Origin: an uncultured Clostridium sp.
GTDB taxonomy: Bacteria > Bacillota > Clostridia > Lachnospirales > Lachnospiraceae
Assembly: GCF_900547735.1 (NCBI RefSeq)
Contig: NZ_URHZ01000113.1
Coordinates: 1-13,227, forward strand
Direction: 5' to 3'
Length of the DNA stretch: 13,227 nt
This document shows positions 1-6,544 of the stretch, piece by piece. A program made the translations under genes and the position numbers. Within the stretch, counting starts at the first letter, position 1. Every line of letters begins with the position of its first letter. The notes under the pieces are model-generated. The model was not told the origin of the DNA and did not search any database. It saw nothing but the letters and a program-made list of their open reading frames with translations.

Positions 1-80
1 CACTCCCCCGTCCGCCGTCTTACAGAGGCGTCCTCACATCTCAACTAAATCCCCATGCTTTACATCCTGTCCTTGACGGC

Positions 81-114
81 AAAAAAGCTACCTGCTTTCC
101 AGCAAATAGCTTTT
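81..114 (-). terminator. Rho-independent terminator of the glgB-mscS-HD operon
   Basis: Inverted repeat AAAAGCTA (83-90) / TAGCTTTT (107-114), with an inner stem TGCT (93-96) / AGCA (101-104) around a TTCC loop. Read on the minus strand, the hairpin is followed by a run of six T (plus-strand A run 81-86). It lies about 30 bases past the stop of the HD-domain gene, where an operon terminator is expected. The rest of 1-145 shows nothing I can assign. Confidence 0.75.
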
Positions 115-145
115 CATAACATATTTATGCGGCTCATACTCCCCG

Positions 146-688
146 TTATTTTCCGGCACGCCCGAACACGCTCCGGCAGAGCCTGACATATTCCTGATAC
201 TCGGGATATTCTCTGAGCTCTGCTAAGAGATCCACCATAGAATTATAATACCATGCATGCTTCTCTTTCTCTTTTACATTAAAACGCTCCCAGATTTTCT
301 CCCCTACCAGGATGTAGTCCCGGGCGGTGCTTCGGATATTGCTCAGCTTGTCCGCCAGGGTGAGGATTTTAATCTCACGTCCTGCGGAGCGCAGATGTTC
401 TATGGTGCGGCTCTTCCGCTCCAGCCATGTCTTGGACTTATCTTCGCTCTCCTCGGCTACCAGGTCCGCCACGTGGCGGCCAAAATGTTCTTTCAGCTCC
501 CCGTAACTGACTCCGGCGTCCTCGATCGTATCGTGAAGGAGGGCGGCGGCTATCACTTCTTCATCATCGGACATCATCGATGCTATCACGGCCGTCTCCA
601 GAGGATGGGTTATATAAGGTATATTGGACCCTTTTCTGAATGCTCCTCTGTGTGCTTTTTCCGCAAATTCAGCAGCTTCCCTTATCAT
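146..688 (-). CDS. Small HD-domain hydrolase, SpoT/MESH1-like (putative (p)ppGpp 3'-pyrophosphohydrolase)
   Basis: A 180-residue protein made of essentially one HD domain, about the size of stand-alone MESH1-type hydrolases. The Mn-binding and catalytic pattern of the RelA/SpoT hydrolase domain is visible: H28 in YITHPLE, H52-D53 and E56-D57 in LLHDTIEDA, and D113/N117 in LADKLSNIR. There is no synthetase, TGS or ACT domain. The family removes the 3'-pyrophosphate of (p)ppGpp, but some members act on other nucleotides, so the substrate is inferred. The ATG at 688 is preceded by AGGGGG five bases upstream; this site overlaps the stop of the mscS gene (9-base gap), so translational coupling is likely. 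It is the last gene before the terminator at 81-114. A cytoplasmic alarmone hydrolase beside a turgor channel would fit a stress role, but that link is only contextual. Confidence 0.85.
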   Translation of the reverse strand: MIREAAEFAEKAHRGAFRKGSNIPYITHPLETAVIASMMSDDEEVIAAALLHDTIEDAGVSYGELKEHFGRHVADLVAEESEDKSKTWLERKSRTIEHLRSAGREIKILTLADKLSNIRSTARDYILVGEKIWERFNVKEKEKHAWYYNSMVDLLAELREYPEYQEYVRLCRSVFGRAGK

Positions 689-697
689 TGGATCCCC

Positions 698-1651
698 CTA
701 TTCTGATTGGCCGGCGGCCGTCTGGCCTCCGTCCCGGACAATGTGTACGTCCATCTGGTTAAATGGAATTTCAATTCCGGCTTCGTCAAACGCCAGCTTA
801 ATTTTCTCCGTAATATCCCATCTGGTCTTCCAGTAGTCCTCTGCCGCGACCCAGCCTCTTGCGCCAATCATTACCGAGCTGTCACCCAGGCTGTCTACAA
901 ACACTGTGATGTCGGAATCCTTCATAATCGCAGGGTGTTCTGTGTAAAGTTTTTCAAGTATCAGCTTTGCTTTCTTTAAATCGGACTGGTATCCGATTCC
1001 CACGGTCAGGTCAAGCCTTCTCTTCTCCATTGCAGTCACATTTGTGACGGTGGAATTGGCCAGCGTTCCGTTGGGAACCGTGATTGCTTTGTTGTCAACG
1101 GTAGCCAGTGTCGTATATACAAGACCAATCATGGAAACCGTGCCTTCCCCCTGGGGACAGATGATGTAATCGCCAACCTTAAACGGTTTCATCATCAGAA
1201 TCAGCACGCCTCCGGCAAAATTAGCCAGGCTCTGCTGAAGAGAAAGGCTCAGCGCCAGGCTGGCCGTACCCAGGACTGCCAGGATGGAGGTCGTGTTGAC
1301 CCCAAGCTGTCCCAGTATAATAAACACCAAAAGTGCATACAGGATGAATTCCGTAAGGGAACGGAGAAATTTGGAAACGCCAATCTCCACCCCTGTCCGC
1401 TCGAAAGATGCATTCATCATCTTCTGGACAATCCTTATCAGTTTTCTTCCTATCAGAAATATGAGCAGTGCAATAAACAGTTTCCAGCCAAGGGACATCA
1501 AATCAGGTCCCAGGTCCGCCAGCATCTGCTTTATCATTCCCGGCTTCAACTGCTGGAAATCTGCAATATCTCTGTTGATTGACTCCACGGCATCCGTCGC
1601 CGCTGTTCCCGCCGTTCCCGCTGTCGCCAGCATAAATATATGTCCTGTCAT
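698..1651 (-). CDS. mscS: Small-conductance mechanosensitive channel, MscS family
   Basis: A 317-residue membrane protein of typical MscS length. Hydrophobic segments lie at about residues 54-72, 99-115 and 122-155. The third holds the Gly/Ala-rich pore helix (LGTASLALSLSLQQSLANFAGG) followed by the family signature KPFKVGDYI (155-163), then the beta domain with TVPNGTLANSTVTN (191-204). The C-terminal alpha/beta domain ends with GIEIPFNQMDVHI, the usual end of MscS proteins. The family forms heptameric channels in the cytoplasmic membrane that open under tension and release solutes during osmotic downshock. ATG 1651 was chosen because AAGGCGG lies about 10 bases upstream, overlapping the glgB stop (15-base gap). 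A second Met at residue 7 has no better site. The gene sits between glgB and the HD hydrolase in what looks like one transcript. The first 50 residues, before the first helix, are Ala/Thr-rich and not conserved in my memory of the family. Confidence 0.93.
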   Translation of the reverse strand: MTGHIFMLATAGTAGTAATDAVESINRDIADFQQLKPGMIKQMLADLGPDLMSLGWKLFIALLIFLIGRKLIRIVQKMMNASFERTGVEIGVSKFLRSLTEFILYALLVFIILGQLGVNTTSILAVLGTASLALSLSLQQSLANFAGGVLILMMKPFKVGDYIICPQGEGTVSMIGLVYTTLATVDNKAITVPNGTLANSTVTNVTAMEKRRLDLTVGIGYQSDLKKAKLILEKLYTEHPAIMKDSDITVFVDSLGDSSVMIGARGWVAAEDYWKTRWDITEKIKLAFDEAGIEIPFNQMDVHIVRDGGQTAAGQSE

Positions 1652-1666
1652 TCAGAATCTACCGCC

Positions 1667-4147
1667 TTACTTCTTTGTTCTCTTTTTCAGCGGTATTACA
1701 TCCGCCGGTTTTCTGTCCGGTACCGGAGCGTCCTCGGGCTTTGCTCCGCTCTTTTTCTCCGCATTTGCCGCAGGCTTTACGGTTTCCGCTTTCTTTGCAG
1801 TCCCCGCAGTCTTTGCAAGATTTGCATTTTTCACAGTCTTCACAGAAGCATTCCCGCCCGCATTTTTCACTGCCGTCTTTTTCTGTGTCTTCTGAACCGG
1901 TTTTGCGGCTTTCTCCGGAGTACAGCTAAATACACAGACGCTCAACGGAGGCACCTGGATCGTGATGGAGTAATCCCTTCCGTCACATTCCTCTTCTCTG
2001 GAAGTCTTCACCCTTGGATTGCCCTTGCCGCTTCCGCCGAACTTTTTCGCCTCACTGTTGAAAATCTCTTTGTATTTTCCTTCAAAGGGAACCCCTGTGA
2101 CATACTTCTCATGGAGAACCGGAGCGAAATTACAGACGAAAAGGAGGGTCTCCTCTTTCTTATCCGTCTTTCTGATAAATGATACAATATTATTGGCCGA
2201 ATCCATGCAGTTAACCCACTCGAATCCTTCCGGATGGTAATCATTGCGGTAGAAGGCCGGATAGGTCCGGTACAGGTGATTCAGTTCTTTCACATATTCC
2301 TTCATCTCGCTGTGGAGCGGATATTCAAGCAGGTTCCATTCCAGCTCCGCATTCTCATTCCATTCATTGAGTTGGCCGAATTCCTGTCCCATGAACAGAA
2401 GTTTCTTGCCGGGATGGCCCATCATGAATCCGTAGGCCGCCCGCAGATTGGCAAACTTCTCTTCCATCGTCTTGCCGGGCATCTTACCTGCCATGGAACC
2501 CTTGCCGTGAACTACCTCATCGTGTGAGAATACCAGGATAAAATCTTCACTGTATGCATACAGCATGCTGAATGTCAATTCACTGTAGTGATGACATTTG
2601 AAAAGTGGATCGTATTTCATGTATTCCAGGAAATCGTTCATCCATCCCATATTCCACTTATAGTCGAATCCCAGGCCGTCTTCCTTGACCGTTCCGGTGA
2701 TCTTCGGCCAGGCCGTTGATTCCTCCGCGATCAGGACCGCTCCGTCTTTTCTGCCCTTAAATACGGAATTCAGATGTTTTAAGAATTCCACCGCCTCCAG
2801 GTTCTCGTGGCCGCCGTAGATATTGGCAACCCACTCTCCGGGATTCTTGCCGTAATCGAGATACAGCATGGACGCCACCGCGTCAAACCTGATTCCGTCC
2901 GCGTGATAGCGGTCGGCCCAGAACATCGCGTTGGCAATCAGGAAGTTGGAAACTCCCGGTCTTCCATAATTATAAATTAAAGTTCCCCAATGAGGGTGTG
3001 AACCCTTTCTCGGATCCTTGTGCTCATAAACGCAGGTACCGTCAAACTGGGCCATACCCCAGGCATCCCTTGGGAAATGGGCCGGAACCCAGTCCAGGAT
3101 CACTCCGATCCCCTGGCCGTGCATATAGTCCATAAAATACATGAAATCATCGGGCGTGCCGAAACGGCTCGTAGGTGCATAATAACCCGTCACCTGGTAT
3201 CCCCATGACGCATCCAGCGGATGTTCCATCACCGGCATCAGCTCCACATGGGTGTATCCCATCTCTTTCACATATTCGGCCAGCTTCTCCGCTATCTCAC
3301 GGTAATTGTAGAACTCGGAGCCTACAATCTCACTGCCCGTATCATCCACTGCGATCGGCCTGCGCATCCAGGAGCCCAGATGAACCTCATAGACCGACAT
3401 CGGGTTTGTCTTAGTATCGGTCTTTGCACGCCTGTCCATCCATTCCCTGTCGTTCCATTCATACTGGTTCAAATCCCAGACCACCGACGCCGTGTTCGGC
3501 CTGAGTTCCGCATAGTTTGCATACGGATCCGCCTTCAGGGCCGGATCGCCGTTCCTGAACTTCACTTCGTATTTGTATACGGCGCCTTTCTTCACTCCGG
3601 GAATAAACAACTCAAATATGCCGGATTCCCCCAGCTTTCTCATCTGGTGTCTCCGTCCGTCCCAGAGGTTGAAATCACCCACTACGCTGACGCGCATCGC
3701 GCAGGGAGCCCACACGGAAAAATAAACGCCCGGCGTTCCCTTAACCGTCATCGGATGGGCGCCCATCTTATTATAGATTCCATAGTGGATCCCGGCCTCG
3801 AACTTCTTTAAATCCGAATCGGTAAACTGAGGCGCAAATGAATATGGATCATGAATCTCGCTCAGGGTTCCGTTATCGTAAAATACCAGCAGCGTATATT
3901 CAGCCAGAGTTTTTCTCGGTATCAGCGCCGCAAAGAAACCCGCGTCATCCGCCAGTTCCATCTGATATTTCTTCCCTGTAGAAGTTATCTTAACTGTGAT
4001 ATCCCTGGCAGTCGGAATAAATGCCTGTACCAGCATACCTTCCTCTGTCATGTGGGCACCCAGCATATTATGCGGATTGGAAGCTTCTGAATATACCAGT
4101 TCCTCGATTCCGGCCCAGTCCATCAAGTCGTATAATGTTTTATCCAT
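1667..4147 (-). CDS. glgB: 1,4-alpha-glucan branching enzyme with Lys/Ala-rich C-terminal tail
   Basis: Forms alpha-1,6 branches in glycogen by cutting and transferring alpha-1,4 chains (GH13). The 826-residue protein has an N-terminal beta module (about 20-110), a CBM48-like module (about 125-225, with YFSVWAPCAMRVSVVGDFN), a GH13 barrel and a C-terminal beta domain ending near 743. The GH13 regions are visible: DWVPAHFP (352-359), GIRFDAVAS with nucleophile D422, AEES with acid/base E475, and SHDEVVHGK with D543, in the same relative spacing as the E. coli enzyme. Known GlgB proteins are usually about 630-730 residues. The excess is a tail, residues about 744-826, with 20 Lys, 16 Ala and few hydrophobics, probably disordered and basic. 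The ATG at 4147 has a perfect AGGAGG seven bases upstream. No glgA, glgC, glgD or glgP is in the window; glgB leads into mscS and the HD hydrolase gene. Confidence 0.97.
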   Translation of the reverse strand: MDKTLYDLMDWAGIEELVYSEASNPHNMLGAHMTEEGMLVQAFIPTARDITVKITSTGKKYQMELADDAGFFAALIPRKTLAEYTLLVFYDNGTLSEIHDPYSFAPQFTDSDLKKFEAGIHYGIYNKMGAHPMTVKGTPGVYFSVWAPCAMRVSVVGDFNLWDGRRHQMRKLGESGIFELFIPGVKKGAVYKYEVKFRNGDPALKADPYANYAELRPNTASVVWDLNQYEWNDREWMDRRAKTDTKTNPMSVYEVHLGSWMRRPIAVDDTGSEIVGSEFYNYREIAEKLAEYVKEMGYTHVELMPVMEHPLDASWGYQVTGYYAPTSRFGTPDDFMYFMDYMHGQGIGVILDWVPAHFPRDAWGMAQFDGTCVYEHKDPRKGSHPHWGTLIYNYGRPGVSNFLIANAMFWADRYHADGIRFDAVASMLYLDYGKNPGEWVANIYGGHENLEAVEFLKHLNSVFKGRKDGAVLIAEESTAWPKITGTVKEDGLGFDYKWNMGWMNDFLEYMKYDPLFKCHHYSELTFSMLYAYSEDFILVFSHDEVVHGKGSMAGKMPGKTMEEKFANLRAAYGFMMGHPGKKLLFMGQEFGQLNEWNENAELEWNLLEYPLHSEMKEYVKELNHLYRTYPAFYRNDYHPEGFEWVNCMDSANNIVSFIRKTDKKEETLLFVCNFAPVLHEKYVTGVPFEGKYKEIFNSEAKKFGGSGKGNPRVKTSREEECDGRDYSITIQVPPLSVCVFSCTPEKAAKPVQKTQKKTAVKNAGGNASVKTVKNANLAKTAGTAKKAETVKPAANAEKKSGAKPEDAPVPDRKPADVIPLKKRTKK

Positions 4148-4182
4148 AAATACGCCTCCTTTTTCCTACCTGTTTTATCTTC

Positions 4183-4211
4183 ATTCTATCATCCTGAATT
4201 AAATAATACAA
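4183..4211 (-). promoter_or_regulatory. Candidate sigma-A promoter of glgB
   Basis: On the minus strand, TTGTAT (4206-4211) is separated by 17 bases from TAGAAT (4183-4188), preceded by an extended -10 TG (TGATAGAAT). The -10 matches five of six consensus bases; the -35 is weak (three of six). It lies 35 bases before the glgB ATG, in the 97-base gap after the DUF3810 gene. I see no convincing terminator in that gap, so read-through from the upstream gene is also possible. Confidence 0.45.
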
Positions 4212-4241
4212 TCACTTTACCCTAATTTTAGATTTGGCCTC

Positions 4242-5324
4242 TCAGCTTGTCCCTGCGCCCGCCGCAGTCCGCCCCGCCGCTCCCGACAGGTACCAGGCCA
4301 GCATGAGATCGACCGCCCTGCCGTAGCTCCTTACTCCGTCCGCCTGGCTGTTTGCCTTTAAATACGTGTTGTTCAGCGTTTCCGCCGCCTTTGAAACCTT
4401 TGAATCAAACCGCTCCCAGAACGCCGTATTCTCACGCAGATCTTCCTGTACTTCCGGTCTCAGCCTGTTCCAGTATCCGGCATATGACCCATGATTTACC
4501 TCCGCCAGTGCATTGCCTGCATAAATCCATCCCATCAGACAGCCGCTGTAGCGGTATTCACCGTCGTCCGCCCCGATACAGGCCAGAAAACCGATAAAAT
4601 TCGCCTCATCCTCCCTCATAAATCCTCTCAGGTGGGAAAGCTCGTGGCACACCGTATGAGGAATGTTGTACGGGGTCATTTCCGCATTGTAGTTAGCCTC
4701 CACCGTGAAGGGGGAATAAATTCCGCTGAGCTGCTGGACCGATAAAATCCTGGAAATCAGAAGCGGTTTGGGTACCGGATAATAACCGGAGAGCTGGGGA
4801 TACTGTTCTCCGAGCTTATTCATTGCCCTGACCGCCTCGCGCTGAATCCCGCCCTTTGTCCGGGTGCCTGTCTCCGTATAGGCCGCGTTGACCTCACCGG
4901 TAAGCCATTCTAAAAGTTCTTCCAGTTCCTCCTCGGAATACCGCCCGGCTCTGTATTCCAGATAATTGGAAAACGGACGGCGGTAATAATTCACTCCGCA
5001 ATTGACCGTATAGATGAAAAACATAACTGAAATTAAAAAGAATGTTCCTGCGGCCATCTTTTTCCAGTCCTTCAGATGATGGACGCCGTAGACTGCACAG
5101 GACAAAAACAGAATATAGATAAGAAGTTCCACCACAGAAAAGGGAAACAGACCAAAAAAGCGGGCAAATGCCCCTGAGACCGGCGGATAAACGGTTTCCG
5201 CATACCATGGCCCAAACCAGGCTGTCCTGCGCGCCAGCAACTGCAGGGCAGCCGAGACGGCCAGCAGGAGCATTCCCGCCGCAGACAGTGTAAATTCTCT
5301 GTTTTTCCTCATCCTTACCCCCAT
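4242..5324 (-). CDS. DUF3810-family membrane protein, putative zinc metallopeptidase
   Basis: A 360-residue protein with three predicted N-terminal membrane segments (about 12-32, 63-83, 92-110) followed by a soluble domain. Residues 223-245 contain HELSH (227-231), a HExxH zinc motif, followed closely by acidic residues in REDEANF (E238, E240), one of which could be the third ligand. Hydrophobic N-terminus, NYYRRPF near 112-118, PHTVCHELSHLRG and the EANF segment match the DUF3810 family as I remember it; its substrate is unknown. The ATG at 5324 has AGGGG about seven bases upstream; Met5 (5312), preceded by GGGGG, is an alternative start. It is divergent from lepB and runs toward glgB with a 94-base gap. 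The C-terminal 15 residues are Ala/Gly-rich and probably unstructured. Confidence 0.82.
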   Translation of the reverse strand: MGVRMRKNREFTLSAAGMLLLAVSAALQLLARRTAWFGPWYAETVYPPVSGAFARFFGLFPFSVVELLIYILFLSCAVYGVHHLKDWKKMAAGTFFLISVMFFIYTVNCGVNYYRRPFSNYLEYRAGRYSEEELEELLEWLTGEVNAAYTETGTRTKGGIQREAVRAMNKLGEQYPQLSGYYPVPKPLLISRILSVQQLSGIYSPFTVEANYNAEMTPYNIPHTVCHELSHLRGFMREDEANFIGFLACIGADDGEYRYSGCLMGWIYAGNALAEVNHGSYAGYWNRLRPEVQEDLRENTAFWERFDSKVSKAAETLNNTYLKANSQADGVRSYGRAVDLMLAWYLSGAAGRTAAGAGTS

Positions 5325-5390
5325 ATTTCTTCCCCTTATCCCGAAAAATGGAAAAAAACCTTACCATTTGTGAAATTTCTTCAAAAAAAC

Positions 5391-5419
5391 TTGATAAATC
5401 AAAAAAACTCATATACACT
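5391..5419 (+). promoter_or_regulatory. Candidate promoter of lepB with overlapping small inverted and direct repeats
   Basis: TTGATA (5391-5396, five of six) is 17 bases from TACACT (5414-5419, four of six), about 43 bases before the lepB ATG. The -35 box lies within the inverted repeat TTGAT-AA-ATCAA (5391-5402). An 11-base direct repeat TCAAAAAAACT occurs at 5381-5391 and 5399-5409. The region is A-rich and shared with the divergent DUF3810 gene, for which I find no clear promoter. Confidence 0.4.
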
Positions 5420-5461
5420 ATTATATTGCAAACTAAACTCATTCGTCAAACAGGAGATACT

Positions 5462-6325
5462 ATGAAAAATATAGAAAAAAACACGCAGGAGGCCGACCTC
5501 GAGAGCGAAGCAGTTCCAGCAGCCGCGGAAGGTGAGTCAGACCTGACGGGCTCTGCGGCCGCGGAGGGTGAGTCAGACCCGACGGGCCCTGCAGACGCGG
5601 AGGATGAATCCGGCCTGACAGGCCCTGCGGCCGCGGAGGACGAATCCGGCCTGACGGATCCCGCACCGGGAGCCCTGGCAGAAGAGCTGGAAAAAGAGCT
5701 GGCCAGAAACACGGTCAAAAGCGGACTTCCGGAGCAGGACGCGGAGAACAATACTCCCGCATCTGCAAAAGGGAAGAATGAAAAAGAACCCATCAACTGG
5801 AAAGCCGAGATTATAAGCTGGATTCAGGTCCTTGTGACGGCCGCCCTTATCGCCTTTGTCATTGACCGCTTCATTATAGCCAACAGCCAGGTCCCGACGG
5901 GTTCCATGGAAACCACCATCATGCCGGGTGACCGCGTGATAGGTTCCCGCTTAAGTTACACCTTCGGGGAAGCCGAGAGAGGCGATATTGCAATCTTCGT
6001 CTATCCGGACGACGCAGACAAAGGCATCACCACCTACTATGTAAAGCGTGTAATCGGAATGCCGGGCGACACCATCGATATTATCGACGGGAAGATTTAT
6101 ATCAACGGCTCCGATACCCCTCTGGATGAACCTTATCTCCACGAGGAGATGGAGGAGGAACCGCCGCAGCATTACGAAGTCCCGGAAAATTCCTATTTTA
6201 TGATGGGAGACAACCGGAACTACTCCAACGACTCCAGGCGCTGGAAAAATAAATTTGTAGCCGAGGATCAACTGGTAGCAAAGGTTCTGTTCCAGTATTA
6301 TCCAAAGATACGGAAACTTGAATAG
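5462..6325 (+). CDS. lepB: Type I signal peptidase with acidic repeat-containing N-terminal extension
   Basis: Membrane-anchored serine/lysine protease that removes signal peptides from exported proteins. The start is ATG 5462, with AGGAGA five bases upstream, rather than the in-frame ATG at 5348, which lacks a site and would span the promoter; this gives 287 residues. One membrane helix (about 117-139) is followed by box B with catalytic Ser148 (VPTGSMETTIMPGD), box D with catalytic Lys195 (YYVKRVIGMPGD) and box E (GDNRNYSNDSRRW, 249-261). The catalytic domain is complete. The first 112 residues, on the cytoplasmic side, form an unusually long Glu/Asp/Ala/Gly-rich extension; residues 20-67 are four 12-residue repeats of the type AAAEGESDLTGS. 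Bacillus-type enzymes usually have very short N-termini, though extensions occur in Clostridia. The stop codon lies in a direct repeat bordering an insertion-like element. No clear terminator follows. Confidence 0.95.
   Translation: MKNIEKNTQEADLESEAVPAAAEGESDLTGSAAAEGESDPTGPADAEDESGLTGPAAAEDESGLTDPAPGALAEELEKELARNTVKSGLPEQDAENNTPASAKGKNEKEPINWKAEIISWIQVLVTAALIAFVIDRFIIANSQVPTGSMETTIMPGDRVIGSRLSYTFGEAERGDIAIFVYPDDADKGITTYYVKRVIGMPGDTIDIIDGKIYINGSDTPLDEPYLHEEMEEEPPQHYEVPENSYFMMGDNRNYSNDSRRWKNKFVAEDQLVAKVLFQYYPKIRKLE
5519..5662 (+). repeat. Four tandem 36-base repeats inside lepB
   Basis: Units 5519-5554, 5555-5590, 5591-5626 and 5627-5662 are adjacent, without spacers and in frame. Each encodes 12 residues: AAAEGESDLTGS, AAAEGESDPTGP, ADAEDESGLTGP and AAAEDESGLTDP. 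Units 1 and 2 resemble each other most, as do 3 and 4, suggesting stepwise duplication. Because 36 is a multiple of three, gain or loss of units would keep the reading frame. Confidence 0.93.
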
Positions 6326-6326
6326 G
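6315..6326 (+). repeat. Left copy of 12-base direct repeat (target-site duplication candidate)
   Basis: AACTTGAATAGG here recurs exactly at 6472-6483. This copy contains the end of lepB, including its TAG stop (6323-6325). If the element ends exactly at its terminal inverted repeats (6327 and 6474), the duplicated target is the nine bases TTGAATAGG (6318-6326). Confidence 0.75.
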
Positions 6327-6474
6327 GTTATTGTTCACACCGCATTGCGCTGTGAACAATAACACCGTGATGCACAGAAATGGCAAAGAACGCCATTTCG
6401 CGCCGCAGAACTCGGGATTTTCACAAAAAACACGTGAAAACACCTCGCGGAATACATCCCGAGTGAACAGTAAC
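6327..6474 (+). mobile_element. 148-base MITE-like element with terminal inverted repeats and internal hairpins
   Basis: The ends are GTTATTGTTCAC (6327-6338) and GTGAACAGTAAC (6463-6474), inverse complements at 11 of 12 positions; the mismatch is a G-U pair in RNA. The left end also forms a perfect 13-base hairpin with 6351-6363, with CGC/GCG in the loop. Further stems are GAAATGGC (6377-6384) / GCCATTTC (6392-6399), ACTCGGGAT (6410-6418) / ATCCCGAGT (6456-6464), and TTTTCAC (6418-6424) / GTGAAAA (6434-6440). It is flanked by TTGAATAGG on both sides, as expected of an insertion with a 9-base target duplication. It has no gene of its own, so any movement would need a transposase in trans. The alternative is a structured intergenic RNA; no stem is followed by a T run, so it is not a classic terminator. 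I do not recognise a named family. Confidence 0.65.
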
Positions 6475-6483
6475 TTGAATAGG
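6472..6483 (+). repeat. Right copy of 12-base direct repeat (target-site duplication candidate)
   Basis: Exact second copy of AACTTGAATAGG (first at 6315-6326). The first three bases coincide with the end of the terminal inverted repeat; the remaining nine are the likely duplicated target. Confidence 0.75.
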
Positions 6484-6502
6484 AGCATCAGGATATTATA
6501 AA
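6475..6502 (+). promoter_or_regulatory. Candidate promoter of the aspartate kinase gene
   Basis: TTGAAT (6475-6480, four of six consensus bases) is 16 bases from TATAAA (6497-6502, five of six). The -35 lies in the right-hand direct repeat copy. An AT-rich stretch runs on to about 6530, so other -10-like sequences (for instance TATATT near 6524) cannot be excluded. Confidence 0.4.
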
Positions 6503-6544
6503 ATAAAAAATAATCTTTAATCCTATATTACGAGGGAGGAACTT

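Noticed and set aside
1284..1895. Long plus-strand open frame opposite mscS and the glgB end
   Set aside because: Composition (Phe/Ser/Ala-rich) is that of an antisense shadow; there is no ribosome binding site, and both genes on the other strand are clear family members.
3221..3811. 196-codon plus-strand frame opposite glgB
   Set aside because: It is a His/Arg/Pro-rich shadow of the glgB coding strand with no supporting start signal.
5348..5461. N-terminal extension of lepB from the in-frame ATG at 5348
   Set aside because: It lacks a ribosome binding site and would run through the A-rich promoter region; ATG 5462 has AGGAGA at correct spacing.
5519..5662. CRISPR-like array (four 36-base repeats)
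   Set aside because: The units are directly adjacent with no spacers, in frame within lepB, and there are no cas genes.
6327..6363. The perfect 13-base hairpin after lepB as a simple terminator
   Set aside because: It is followed by a C/G-containing sequence and not a T run; it is better explained as part of the terminally inverted element.
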